Source: Nocardioides perillae (GTDB lineage: Bacteria; Actinomycetota; Actinomycetes; Propionibacteriales; Nocardioidaceae). Taken from it: DNA of 64,000 nt. How positions within the stretch are numbered: position 1 is the first letter of the stretch; each line of letters starts with the position of its first letter. The translations under genes and the position numbers were made by a program. The DNA lies in the NCBI RefSeq assembly GCF_013409425.1, contig NZ_JACCAC010000001.1, positions 1,116,001 through 1,180,000 of the forward strand. Reading direction: 5' to 3'. The notes beneath the pieces were generated by a model. That model was not told the DNA's origin. It did no database searches and saw nothing but the letters and a program-made list of their open reading frames with translations. Shown one piece after another: positions 7,636-17,088 of the stretch.

Positions 7636-10600
7636 GCGCCCTCCTCGTCGTCGAAGTCCTTCGCGCCCGCCGCGGTCAGCAGGCCGGCTCGGCGCTGGTG
7701 GTCCTCCACCAGCGCGCGCAGCGCCGGCCCCTGCGGGCGGCGCCCCGGCTGCACGTCGCAGGTGCCGACCTTCGACTCCTGGATCAGCACGTTGGGGTCG
7801 AGCGTGATGCCCATGAGGTCGTTGGTGGAGTCACCGGTGACGATGCCCCCGCCCTGTCCCCAGTGGTAGGGCATCCACACCTGGTGCACCGTGCGCCCGT
7901 CGACGCGCAGCGGCGTGAGCCGGTCGGTGACCAGCACCCGCGCCTCGATGGCCGAGCGGGCCGTGACGATCGTGGCCCACCCGCCGTTGTCGAGGCCGCG
8001 CTCCTCCGCCAGCTCCGGGGAGACCTCGACGAACATCTCCGGCTGCAGCTCGGCCAGCCGGGAGACGTAGCGGCTCATGCCCCCCGCCGTGTGGTGCTCG
8101 GTGAGCCGGCTCGTGGTGAAGACGAAGGGGTAGACGTCGGCGTGGTGCGGGGCCGAGGGGTTGGTGAGGTTGTCCGAGCGGTCGTACTGCTTGCGCGTCG
8201 GGTTGGCCTGCTGACCGTAGAGCGGGTTCTGGAAGGGCGACTCGACCGGCTCGTAGTGCGTCGGGACCGGGCCGTCGATCAGGCCCTGCGGCGCCCAGAG
8301 GGCACCCTTCCCGTCGCCCTGCATGATGAACGGGTCAGCGCCCCCGATGGCCTCGATGCCCTCGCTGCCCTCGGGCGCGGCGTACGACGGGGGCTTGGTC
8401 AGCTCGAAGTCGGGGACGTCGTGCCCCACCCACTTCCCCTGCTCCTCGTCCCACCAGACGTAGGCCTTGCGCTCGCTCCACGGCTTGCCCTCGGGGTCGG
8501 CCGAGGCGCGGTTGTAGAGCGTGCGGCGGTTGGCCGGCCACGCCCAGCCCCACTCCGCGGCGACCCAGTCCTGCTCGGAGCCGGGCTTGCGGCGTGCGGC
8601 CTGGTTGACGCCGTCCTTGAAGACGCCGGTGTAGATCCAGCAACCGCCCAGCGTGCTCCCGTCGTCGGCCATCTCCATGAAGGTCGACAGCGGGCGGCCG
8701 GTGGCGACCTCGTAGCCGTTGATCTCGCGCAGCACGGCCTCGGCGTCGGGCTCGGCGTGCTCGCCGTGCGTGGGGTAGTCCCACGTCAGCTCGAGCAGGG
8801 GGCGGTCGCGCGGGTCGGTGGAGTCGGCCAGCCGCTCCCGGACCATCCGGCCCAGGTGGTAGAAGAACCACAGCTCCGAGCGGCAGTCGCCCGGCGCCTC
8901 GAGTGCCTTCTCCCGCCACTGCAGCATGCGCTGCGTCTGGGTGAAGGTGCCCTCCTTCTCCGCGTGGGAGGCGGCGGGCATGAGGAAGACCTCGGTGCGG
9001 CACTCCTCGGGCACGATCTCGCCGGTGGCGACCTCGGGCCCGTCCTTCCAGAAGGTGGCGCTCTCGATCTCGAAGAGGTCGCGCACCACCAGCCAGTCGA
9101 GGTTGGCCATGCCGAGGCGCTGGGCGCGACCGTGCGAGGAGCCGACCGCGGGGTTCTGCCCGAGCAGGAAGTAGCCCGCGATCTTGCCGCCGTCGATCAT
9201 GTCGAGGACCTGGCGGTAGGTGCCGTGGTCGCCCGTGATCTTGGGCAGGTAGTCGAAGCAGAAGTCGTTGTCGGCCGTCGCGTGCTCGCCCCACCACGCC
9301 TTGAGCAGGTTGACGCCGTAGGCGCCCGCCTTGCTCCAGAAGCCCTTCGCGCCCGGGTGGCGCATCGCGTCGATCCACGCCTGGAAGCTCTGGTGGTCCT
9401 CGGCGTTGGGCATCGGGAGGTAGCCCGGGAGGATGTTGAACAGCGTCGGGATGTCGGTGGAGCCCTGGATGCTGGCGTGGCCGCGCAGCGCCATGATGCC
9501 GCCGCCCGGGCGCCCGATGTTGCCGAGCAGCAGCTGCAGGATCGCGCCGGTGCGGATGTACTGCACGCCGACGCTGTGCTGGGTCCAGCCGACGGAGTAG
9601 ACCAGCGCGGTCGTCTTCTCCCGGTTGGAGTTCTCCACCCACGACTTCGCGACCTCGAGGAAGTGCTCCTCGCTGACGCCGCAGGTGCGCGCGACCATCT
9701 CGGGGGTGTAGCGGGCGTAGTGCTTCTTCAGCAGCTGGTAGACGCAGCGAGGGTGCTGCAGCGTCTCGTCGCGCAGCGCGTCGCCGTCGATGCTCATGCC
9801 GTGGGTCTCGTGCTCCATCGCCGAGGCCGTGTCGCGCTGGGTGGCCTGGTCCTGGCGGTCCTCGCCGTCGTCCTCCTGCGTGGCGAACTGCCAGGACTCC
9901 GGGTCGTAGGTCTTGGTCTCCGGGTCGAAGCCGGAGAAGAGGCCGTCGAGGTCCTCGGTGTCGACGAACTCGTCGCTGACGATGTGGGCGGCGTTGGTGT
10001 AGGCCACCACGTAGTCGCGGAAGTCCAGCTCGTTGTTGAGGACGTAGTTGACGATGCCGCCGAGGAAGGCGATGTCGGTGCCGGCGCGCAGCGGGACGTA
10101 GGTGTCCGCGAGCGCGCTGGTGCGCGTGAAGCGCGGGTCGACGTGGATCACCTTGGCGCCGCGCGCCTTCGCCTCCATCACCCACTGGAAGCCCACCGGG
10201 TGGGCCTCCGCCATGTTGGAGCCCTGGATGACGATGCAGTCAGCGTTGGCGAGGTCCTGCAGGAAGCCGGTGGCGCCGCCACGCCCGAACGAGGTCCCCA
10301 GACCGGGGACGGTGGCGGAGTGTCATATGCGCGCCTGGTTCTCGATCTGGATGGCGCCCATCGCGGTGAAGAGCTTCTTGATGAGGTAGTTCTCCTCGTT
10401 GTCGAGGGCCGCCCCACCCAGGCTCGCGATGCCCATCGTCCGACGGACCGCGTTGCCCTTCTCGTCCTCCTCCTGCCAGTAGTCGCGCCGCGCCTTGACC
10501 ACCCGGTCGGCGATCATCTCCATCGCGGTCTCGAGCGGGAGGTGCTCCCACTCGGTGCCGTAGGGGCGGCGGTACTTCACCGTCTTGTTGCGCAGCGGGC

Positions 10601-10883
10601 TCGTGACGAGGTCCTTGCTGGCCGAGCCCTTCGGGCACAGCCGACCGCGCGAGACGGGGCTGTCGGGGTCGCCCTCGATCGAGGTGACCTGGCCGTCCTT
10701 GACGTAGATCTTCTGCCCGCAGCCCACCGCGCAGTAGGGGCAGACGCTGCGCGCCACCGTGTCGGCGGTCGTCGTGCGGGAGGTCGTGGCCTCCGTCTGC
10801 TTCGAGCGCACCGCGTGCCCGCGACCGAGTGCGTCCTTGCCCGTCAGCTGCCGCAGCAGCGGCCATCCCAGGTCGACCTTCAC
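7632..10883 (-). CDS. fdhA: Selenocysteine-containing formate dehydrogenase catalytic subunit
   Basis: A molybdopterin oxidoreductase of 1083 aa that is read only if the in-frame UGA at 10325-10323 is decoded as selenocysteine 187 (context ENQARI-U-HSATVPGL, the canonical Sec/Cys position). Without recoding the gene appears as two fragments. The N-terminal [4Fe-4S] motif is Cys48-x2-Cys51-x3-Cys55 with a fourth Cys in RGRLCPKG. The MPT-binding domains follow, and the C-terminal guanine-dinucleotide domain (VFTTSRLTEHHTAGG) is present. There is no twin-arginine signal in the first 50 residues. Start GTG 10883 is preferred over TTG 10910 because TAACGT (10896-10891) lies 7 nt upstream, a leaderless pattern. 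First gene of the operon with fdhB and nrfD. An apparent acidic insertion lies near residues 320-350. Confidence 0.95.
10276..10318 (-). promoter_or_regulatory. SECIS element of fdhA
   Basis: Directly after the UGA codon, the minus strand folds into a two-part hairpin. The outer stem CCGCCAC (10318-10312) pairs with GTGGCGG (10282-10276). The inner stem GTCCCC pairs with GGGGAC around an apical GGTCT loop (10310-10294). The GGUCU loop matches the SelB-binding loop of the Escherichia coli fdhF SECIS. It lies inside the coding sequence, as expected for bacteria. Confidence 0.9.
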
Positions 10884-11005
10884 GTGACGCACGTTACCGA
10901 GGTGGTGCAATCTTCACCCACCCCGCGGGGTGGCGCGTCGACGAGCGGTCGGTGGGGTGCGGCGTACGGCGGGTGGGTGCGGTGGGGGGTCGCCCTCCCC
11001 GCACC

Positions 11006-11067
11006 GGTAGTCCGACACAGGTCCGCCCTCTGGCGGCGTCCGAAGGGCCGAGGTGTGACGGACTACC
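11006..11067 (-). terminator. Branched hairpin between selD and fdhA
   Basis: GGTAGTCCG (11006-11014) pairs with CGGACTACC (11059-11067), enclosing CAC/GTG pairs and a perfect inner hairpin CCGCC-CTCT-GGCGG (11023-11036). It begins 12 nt beyond the selD stop, so a selD terminator is the simplest reading. It could also be an attenuator ahead of fdhA, or a diverged member of the palindromic repeats seen elsewhere. Confidence 0.5.
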
Positions 11068-11078
11068 CGGCCCGGGGG

Positions 11079-12137
11079 TCAGCGGACCTCGAGGGTGTGC
11101 CCGCGGTAGGGGACCAGCTCGCCGACGACGGGGTGGCCCGGCAGCTCGCCGGCGACGAGCAGGCCGCCGGAGGTCTGGGCGTCGGCGAGGACGACGAGGG
11201 TGTCCTCGTCGAGGTCGGAGACGAGGTGGGGGCGCACCCAGTCGAGGTTGCGCCGGCTGCCACCCGGCACGAAGCCGGCGGCGAGCGACTCCCGCACCCC
11301 GTCGAGCACCGGCACCGCCGCCGCGTCGACGACGGCCGTGACCCCGCTCGCGCGCGCCATCTTGTGCAGGTGGCCCAGCAGCCCGAAGCCGGTCACGTCG
11401 GTCGCCGCCCGCACCCCCGCGGCCAGCGCCGCCCGCGAGGCGTCGCGGTTGAGCGTCGTCATCGACGCGATCGCGTGCTCGAAGACCTCACCGGTCGCCT
11501 TGTGCCGGTTGTTCAGCACGCCCACGCCGACCGGCTTCGTGAGCGTCAGCGGCAGCCCCGCCTCGGCGGTACTGTTGCGCATCAGCCGGTCGGGGTCGGC
11601 GAGCCCGGTCACCGCGAGGCCGTACTTCGGCTCCCGGTCGTCGATGCTGTGCCCGCCCGCGAGGTGGCAACCCGCCTCGGCGCACACCGTCGCCCCGCCG
11701 CGCAGCACCTCCTGGGCCAGCTCGAAGGGGACGAGGTCGCGCGGCCAGCACAGCAGGTTGAGCGCGACGACCGGCTCGCCGCCCATCGCGTAGACGTCGC
11801 TGAGCGCGTTGGCCGCCGCGATCCGCCCCCAGTCGAAGGGGTCGTCGACGACCGGGGTGAAGAAGTCGGTCGTCGCGATGACCGCCCGGCCGCCGTCGAT
11901 GCGCACCGCGGCGGCGTCGTCGCCGTGCTCGAGCCCGACCAGCAGCTCGTGGTCGTGCGCAGCGGACGTCGGCAGCGGCGCGGGCAGCGATCCCAGCACG
12001 CGCTCGAGCTCGCCGGGCGGCACCTTGCAGGCGCACCCGCCCCCCGCGGCGTACGACGTGAGGCGGCCGAGCTGCGCCGCCCCGGCGCCGCTCGGGGCGC
12101 TGCCGTGGGGAGTGGTGGCGGTGTGCTCGTCGGTCAC
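11079..12137 (-). CDS. selD: Selenide, water dikinase (selenophosphate synthetase)
   Basis: A 352-aa enzyme that makes selenophosphate from selenide and ATP, the selenium donor for SelA. The glycine-rich active-site loop GGGCACKVP contains Cys35 and Lys38, which align with catalytic Cys17 and Lys20 of the Escherichia coli enzyme, so this SelD uses cysteine and not selenocysteine. AIRS-type ATP-binding and C-terminal domains follow ([22 protein letters not shown]-like region, then [12 protein letters not shown]). GTG 12137 lies 7 nt after TAGGGT (12150-12145), so the mRNA is probably leaderless. It diverges from tRNA-Sec 54 nt away. Confidence 0.95.
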   Translation of the reverse strand: [352 protein letters not shown]

Positions 12138-12191
12138 GGCTCCGACCCTAGGCGGGGGCGTCTAGGGTGGCGCTGCCGGTGGGTGCGCCGG

Positions 12192-12286
12192 GGAGGCGTA
12201 CCTCGTCTGGTGACGGGCGCGGTCCTCAAAACCGACGTGGCCGAGCACCTCGGTCAGGCGGGTTCGATTCCCGTCCGCCTCCGCCA
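12192..12286 (+). tRNA. selC: tRNA-Sec (anticodon TCA)
   Basis: A 95-nt tRNA with encoded CCA (12284-12286). The acceptor stem GGAGGCG (12192-12198) pairs with CGCCTCC (12276-12282), followed by discriminator G. Anticodon TCA is at 12226-12228 within stem CGGT/ACCG. A long variable arm follows, then T stem GCGGG, loop TTCGATT and CCCGT. The elongated 8+5-type acceptor/T domain and UCA anticodon identify selenocysteine tRNA. The eighth acceptor pair is a T-C mismatch. It lies directly upstream of selA and selB, which it serves. Confidence 0.95.
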
Positions 12287-12338
12287 CCCGCCGCCCTCGC
12301 CCCGGTCGTTGCTGCGGGGTCGCGCCTAGGCTGCGAGC

Positions 12339-13703
12339 GTGACCACGACGGCCGACCCCCGCCGCGCGACGCCGCGCACCGACGCGGTGCTGGCCGACCC
12401 GCGCCTGGCCGACGCCGCGTCCCGTCTCGGGGGCGCGCTGGTCAAGGACGCCGTGCGCGCCGTGCTCGAGCGCTGCCGCGCCGGCGAGGTCGCGCCCGAC
12501 GCCGTCGTCGACACCGTGCTCGCCGCGCTGCCCCGCACCGCGACCGCGCTGCGGCCGGTGCTGAACGCGACCGGCGTCGTCGTCCACACCAACCTCGGGC
12601 GCGCGCCGCTGTCGCCCGCGGCCGTCGACGCGCTCACGCTCGCCGCCGGCGCCACCGACGTCGAGCTCGACCTCGACACCGGGCAGCGGGGCCGGCGCGG
12701 GCGCTCCGCGATGGCGGCGCTCGCCGCGGCCGTGCCCGACGCCGGCGGGGTGCACGTCACCAACAACGGCGCCGCGGCCCTCGCGCTCGTCACCTGCGCG
12801 CTGGCCGCCGGCAAGGCGGTCGTGGTCGCGCGCGGCGAGATGGTCGAGATCGGCGACGGCTTCCGCATCCCCGACCTGATGGAGTCGGTCGGCGCGCGGC
12901 TGCACGAGGTCGGCACCACCAACCGCGTGCACCCGCGCGACTACGCCGACGCACTCGACCGGCTCGGGGACGAGGCCGGCTTCGTGCTGAAGGTGCACCC
13001 GTCGAACTTCCAGGTCACCGGCTTCACCTCCACAGTCGACGTGCGCGAGCTGTCCGCGCTCGCCGCCGAGCGCGGGGTGCCGGTGGTCGCCGACGTCGGC
13101 TCCGGCCTCCTCGCGCCGCACCCGCGCCTGCCCGACGAGCCCGACGCCGCCACCGCGCTGCGCGCCGGCGCCTCCCTCGTCACCGCCTCCGGCGACAAGC
13201 TGCTCGGTGGGCCGCAGTGCGGGCTGCTGCTCGGCGACGCCGCGCTCGTCGAGCGGGTGCGCCGCTTCCCGCTCGCGCGGGCGATGCGCGTCGACAAGCT
13301 GACCCTCGCCGCGCTCGAGGCCACGCTGCGCGGTCCGGTGCCGCCCGTGCCCGCGGCCCTGGCCACCGACGTCGCGGCCGTGCGCGCGCGGGCGGTGGCG
13401 GTCGCGGAGGCGCTGGCCGGCGTCGTGCCCGCCGAGGTGGTCGACTCCCTCGCCGCGGTCGGGGGCGGGGGCGCGCCGGGCGTCACCCTGCCGAGCGCGG
13501 CCGTCGCGCTGCCCGAGGCGCTGGCGCGACCGCTGCGCCTCGACGCCGAGCGGCCGGTCGTCGGCCGCGTCGAGCGGGGGCGGCTGCTGCTCGACCTGCT
13601 CGCGCTCGCGCCGGAGGACGACGCGGCGCTGGTGGACGTCGTACGCCGGGTGGCCGGGGCGGCTGGGTCGGCGGGGGTGGCCGGGGTGGCCGGGGCGCGC
13701 TGA
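12339..13703 (+). CDS. selA: L-seryl-tRNA(Sec) selenium transferase
   Basis: A 454-aa PLP enzyme that converts Ser-tRNA-Sec to Sec-tRNA-Sec using selenophosphate. The N-terminal region VLNATGVVVHTNLGRAPLS and the PLP-lysine motif SGDKLLGGPQ (Lys287) are canonical. The last about 15 residues are a Gly/Ala/Val low-complexity tail from a GGGGTGGCC-like repeat. GTG 12339 lies 6 nt after TAGGCT (12327-12332), giving selA its own leaderless promoter just downstream of tRNA-Sec. One nt separates its stop from selB. Confidence 0.96.
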   Translation: MTTTADPRRATPRTDAVLADPRLADAASRLGGALVKDAVRAVLERCRAGEVAPDAVVDTVLAALPRTATALRPVLNATGVVVHTNLGRAPLSPAAVDALTLAAGATDVELDLDTGQRGRRGRSAMAALAAAVPDAGGVHVTNNGAAALALVTCALAAGKAVVVARGEMVEIGDGFRIPDLMESVGARLHEVGTTNRVHPRDYADALDRLGDEAGFVLKVHPSNFQVTGFTSTVDVRELSALAAERGVPVVADVGSGLLAPHPRLPDEPDAATALRAGASLVTASGDKLLGGPQCGLLLGDAALVERVRRFPLARAMRVDKLTLAALEATLRGPVPPVPAALATDVAAVRARAVAVAEALAGVVPAEVVDSLAAVGGGGAPGVTLPSAAVALPEALARPLRLDAERPVVGRVERGRLLLDLLALAPEDDAALVDVVRRVAGAAGSAGVAGVAGAR

Positions 13704-13704
13704 C

Positions 13705-15546
13705 GTGCATGTGATCGCGACCGCCGGTCACGTCGACCACGGCAAGTCCACGCTGGTCGACGCGCTCACCGGCATGCGCTCCGACCGGCTCGCCGAGGAG
13801 CAGCGGCGCGGGCTGTCGATCGAGCTGGGCTACGTGTGGACCGAGCTCGCCGGCGAGACCGTCGCCTTCGTCGACGTGCCGGGGCACGAGCGGTTCGTGA
13901 CCACGATGCTGGCCGGCGTCGGGCCGGTGCCGGCCGCGCTGCTCGTCGTCGCCGCCGACGACCCGTGGATGCCGCAGGCCGCTGAGCACCTGGCGGCGCT
14001 CGACGCGCTCGGCGTGCGCCGCGGGGTCGTCGCCGTGACGCGCGCCGACCTCGCGGACCCCGGTCCGGCGGTGGCTCGGGCGGTCGCCGAGGTCGCCCGG
14101 ACCGGGCTCGTCGGGGCGCCGGTCGTGCCGGTCTCGGCGGTGACCGGCGCCGGCGTCGAGGAGCTGCGCGAGGCGCTGGTCGACCTGGTCGCGGGGCTGC
14201 CCGAGCCCGACCCGACGGCCGACGTGCGGTTGTGGGTCGACCGGGTCTTCTCGGTGCGGGGCGCCGGCACGGTCGTCACCGGCACGCTGCCGGCCGGGCG
14301 GATCGCGCGCGACGACCGGCTCGTCGTCGCCGGCCCGCGCGGCGAGGTCGCGGTGCGCGTGCGCGGCGTGCAGGCGCTCGGGGCCGACGTGGCGTCGGTC
14401 GACGGGGTCGCGCGGGTCGCGCTCAACGTCGTCGGCGACGGCGCCGGGATGCTCGAGCGCGGGTCGGTGCTGACCACGCCGGGTGCGTTCGTCGCCGCCG
14501 AGCAGGTGGACGTGCTGGTGACCGCGTCCGGTGGTGGCCGGGGCGACCGGGCCGAGCCGCCGACCCTGCCCGAGCAGCCGGTGCTGCACGTCGGCGCGGC
14601 CTCGGTGTCGGTGCGGGTGCGTCCGCTGGGGCGGGTCGCCGGCTCCGGTCCGGCGGGTCCTGCGGCTGGCGCGGTGGGTGGCGAGCTGGTGCGGCTGCGG
14701 CTCGCGCGGCCGCTCCCGCTGCGCGTGGGCGACCGGGCGCTGCTGCGCGACCCGGGGAGCCGGGCGGTGTGGGGCGTCGAGGTGCTCGACCCGCTCCCGC
14801 CGGGGCTGCGGCGGCGCGGCGCGGCCGCAGCGCGGGTGGCATCGCTGACGGGGTCGGTGGCCCTCGGTGGCGGGGTCGCGGCCGAGCTCGCGCGCCGCGG
14901 GGTGGTCGACCGCGACCTGCTGCGGCGCCTCGGCGTGCCGGCGGCGCCCGTGCCCGCGGGCACGGTCGAGGCCGGCGACTGGCTGCTCGACGCGACCCAC
15001 GCGTCCGAGCTGGGCGCGGCGGTCGCGACCGCGGTCGCCGAGCACGACGCAGCCTCGCCGCTCGACCGGGGCGTCCCGCTCGGCGTGCTCGCCGAGAGGC
15101 TGGGCGTGCCCTCGCCCGAGGTCGTCGCCGCGGTGGTCGCCGCACCGCTGCGCGTCGAGGGCGGTCGGGTGCGCGCGCCGGAGCCGGAGGGTCTCCCGCC
15201 CGAGCTCGAGCGGGCCGTCGCGGCGCTGGAGCGGGAGCTGGCCGACGCGCCCTTCGCCGCCCCCGGCGCCGACCGGTTGGTCGAGCTGGGCCTCGACACG
15301 CGGCGTACCGCTGCCGCCGCCAAGGCCGGCCGCGTCCTCCGCCTCGCCCCCGGCGTCGTGCTCCTCGCCGGCGCCGACCGCGCCGCGCTCGAGGTGCTCA
15401 CCGGCCTGCCGCAGCCCTTCACCACCAGCGAGGCCCGCGTCGCCCTCGCGACCTCGCGCCGCGTCGTGCTGCCCCTGCTCGACCACCTCGACCGCGCCCG
15501 GCTCACCGTGCGCCACCCCGACGACACCCGCTCGGTCCGGACGTGA
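13705..15546 (+). CDS. selB: Selenocysteine-specific elongation factor
   Basis: A 613-aa EF-Tu-like GTPase that brings Sec-tRNA-Sec to UGA codons followed by a SECIS. G1 is GHVDHGKST (8-16), G3 DVPGHERF, G4 TRAD. Domains II and III follow, then C-terminal winged helices (from about residue 390) that bind the SECIS loop. It starts with GTG 1 nt after selA, so the two are coupled. Its only recognisable substrate message here is fdhA, which is divergent. A perfect terminator follows at 15562. Confidence 0.95.
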   Translation: MHVIATAGHVDHGKSTLVDALTGMRSDRLAEEQRRGLSIELGYVWTELAGETVAFVDVPGHERFVTTMLAGVGPVPAALLVVAADDPWMPQAAEHLAALDALGVRRGVVAVTRADLADPGPAVARAVAEVARTGLVGAPVVPVSAVTGAGVEELREALVDLVAGLPEPDPTADVRLWVDRVFSVRGAGTVVTGTLPAGRIARDDRLVVAGPRGEVAVRVRGVQALGADVASVDGVARVALNVVGDGAGMLERGSVLTTPGAFVAAEQVDVLVTASGGGRGDRAEPPTLPEQPVLHVGAASVSVRVRPLGRVAGSGPAGPAAGAVGGELVRLRLARPLPLRVGDRALLRDPGSRAVWGVEVLDPLPPGLRRRGAAAARVASLTGSVALGGGVAAELARRGVVDRDLLRRLGVPAAPVPAGTVEAGDWLLDATHASELGAAVATAVAEHDAASPLDRGVPLGVLAERLGVPSPEVVAAVVAAPLRVEGGRVRAPEPEGLPPELERAVAALERELADAPFAAPGADRLVELGLDTRRTAAAAKAGRVLRLAPGVVLLAGADRAALEVLTGLPQPFTTSEARVALATSRRVVLPLLDHLDRARLTVRHPDDTRSVRT

Positions 15547-15561
15547 CGCGGTGTCCGTGCT

Positions 15562-15591
15562 GCTTCCCCAGCGCTCGAGTCCTGGGGAAGC
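15562..15591 (+). terminator. Terminator of selA-selB
   Basis: GCTTCCCCAG (15562-15571) and CTGGGGAAGC (15582-15591) form a perfect 10-bp stem with a 10-nt loop, 15 nt after the selB stop and without a T-run. Confidence 0.75.
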
Positions 15592-15602
15592 GACGCGAAC
15601 AC

Positions 15603-15644
15603 CGCGTTGCAAGGGGCTGGCGGCGGCCGGCCGCATGCAACGCG
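15603..15644. repeat. Inverted repeat between selB and BKACE gene
   Basis: CGCGTTGCA (15603-15611) is repeated inverted as TGCAACGCG (15636-15644) around a GGCCGGCC-containing loop. Further CAACG/CGTTAC fragments follow to about 15710. With the 15562 hairpin it separates two convergent transcription units and may terminate the leftward gene. Confidence 0.5.
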
Positions 15645-15733
15645 CCGTCGGTAGCGCTCCGACCCCCGTCGAGTGGGTGGACCAGTGCGCGCAACGGCGC
15701 GTTACAAGCTGGCGGGTCGCGGGCGGCCCCGCG

Positions 15734-16591
15734 TCACACTGCGGCCGGGGGGAGGCCGAGGAGGGTGCGGGCCTCGGCGGGGGAGGCGGGGACGCGCTGG
15801 GCGAGGCGGCCGAGCTCGACGGCGCGCTCGACGAGCTGGGCGTTGGAGTCGACGGGTACGCCGCGGCGCAAGGTCAGCACGTCCTCCATGCCGACGCGCA
15901 GGTGGGCGCCCATCGACAGCGCGGCGAGCGCGACGGGCAGGGTGGAGCGGCCGATGCCGGTCGCCGCCCACGAGGTCACCTGCGCCGGCAGCGCGGCGAC
16001 GGCAGCCACCATCGCGGGTGCCGTGCCGGGCATGCCGCCGGGCACCCCCATCACCAGGTCGCAGTGGACGCGGTCGCCCACCGGCAGGCCGTAGCGGTCG
16101 AGCAGCCGACCCAGCGCGTGCACGTGACCGAGGTCGAAGAGCTCGAACTCCGGGGCCACCCCGCGCTCCTGCGCCTGCTGGTAGAGCTCGCAGACGAAGG
16201 GCCACGGGTTGGCGAAGACGTCGTCGCCGAAGTTGGTCGTGCCCATCGTGATGCTGCACGAGTCGGGCTCGGCGTCGAGCACGCGCAGCCGCTGCTCGAG
16301 CGGATCGTGCACCGAGCCGCCGGTCGAGAGCTGCACCACCAGTCCGGTCGACTGCTTCAGCGCCGCGACCGTCTCGCGCAGCAGCCCCGCGTCGAGGGTC
16401 GGCGCGTGGTCGGCGTCGCGCACGTGCACGTGCACCACCGCCGCACCGGCGGCCTCGCACTCCTGCGCCGCCGCGACGAGCTCCTCGAGCGTGGTCGGCA
16501 GCTGCGGGCAGTCGGCCTTGCTCGTCTCCGCGCCCGTCGGCGCGACGGTGACGAGCAGGCGGTCGGCGGGCACGGCAGGCGCGGCGGTCAT
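15734..16591 (-). CDS. BKACE family beta-keto acid cleavage enzyme (DUF849)
   Basis: A 285-aa TIM-barrel protein. BKACE enzymes condense a beta-keto acid with acetyl-CoA and split it to acetoacetate and a CoA ester. The best-known member is the 3-keto-5-aminohexanoate cleavage enzyme of lysine fermentation. Family landmarks are [12 protein letters not shown] at the N-terminus, the zinc-binding HVHVRD (near 49-54), STGGS, and a glutamate in VGMEDVL. The substrate cannot be read from sequence. It is a single gene, convergent with selAB and divergent from dtd. Confidence 0.9.
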   Translation of the reverse strand: MTAAPAVPADRLLVTVAPTGAETSKADCPQLPTTLEELVAAAQECEAAGAAVVHVHVRDADHAPTLDAGLLRETVAALKQSTGLVVQLSTGGSVHDPLEQRLRVLDAEPDSCSITMGTTNFGDDVFANPWPFVCELYQQAQERGVAPEFELFDLGHVHALGRLLDRYGLPVGDRVHCDLVMGVPGGMPGTAPAMVAAVAALPAQVTSWAATGIGRSTLPVALAALSMGAHLRVGMEDVLTLRRGVPVDSNAQLVERAVELGRLAQRVPASPAEARTLLGLPPAAV

Positions 16592-16650
16592 GGCGGCATG
16601 GTGGCAGACTCCGGACGTCCGGCGACACCGAGGGACAGGAGATCTTCCGC

Positions 16651-17088
16651 GTGCGAGCCGTCGTGCAGCGAGTCCTTGCGGCCGAGGTGCGGGTCGACGG
16701 GAAGGTCGTCGGCGCGGTCGCGCCCGGTGACGGCCCGGGCCTGCTCGTCTACCTCGGCGTCACCCACGACGACGGCGACGCCGAGGTCGCCTGGACCGCG
16801 CGCAAGGTGTGGGAGACGCGGCTGCTGCGCGACGAGCGCTCGGCCTCCGAGGTCGGCGCGCCGGTGCTCGTGGTCAGCCAGTTCACGCTCTACGGCGACG
16901 CCCGCAAGGGCCGCCGACCCACCTGGGCGGCCGCGGCGCCCCGGCCGGTCAGCGAGCCGCTGGTCGACGCGGTCGTCGCGGAGCTGCGGCGGCTCGGCGC
17001 GCGCGTCGAGACCGGCGTCTTCGGCGCCGACATGCAGGTGAGCAGCACCAACGACGGGCCGGTCACGCTGCTGCTCGAGACGCCCTAG
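16651..17088 (+). CDS. dtd: D-aminoacyl-tRNA deacylase
   Basis: A 145-aa housekeeping enzyme that hydrolyses D-amino acids from mis-charged tRNA. It has the full length of the family and both signature motifs, SQFTLYGD (about 72-79) and NDGPVT near the C-terminus. The start GTG 16651 has AGGAG about 9 nt upstream. Its TAG stop (17086-17088) overlaps the stop codon of the convergent kinase at 17085. Confidence 0.95.
   Translation: MRAVVQRVLAAEVRVDGKVVGAVAPGDGPGLLVYLGVTHDDGDAEVAWTARKVWETRLLRDERSASEVGAPVLVVSQFTLYGDARKGRRPTWAAAAPRPVSEPLVDAVVAELRRLGARVETGVFGADMQVSSTNDGPVTLLLETP

Noticed and set aside
10323..10910. fdhA as a broken pseudogene in two fragments
   Set aside because: The UGA is at the canonical selenocysteine position, is followed by a SECIS, and the full Sec machinery is adjacent.
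7698..12329. 1543-aa plus-strand frame opposite fdhA and selD
   Set aside because: Shadow of well-supported genes on the other strand, with no domain resemblance.
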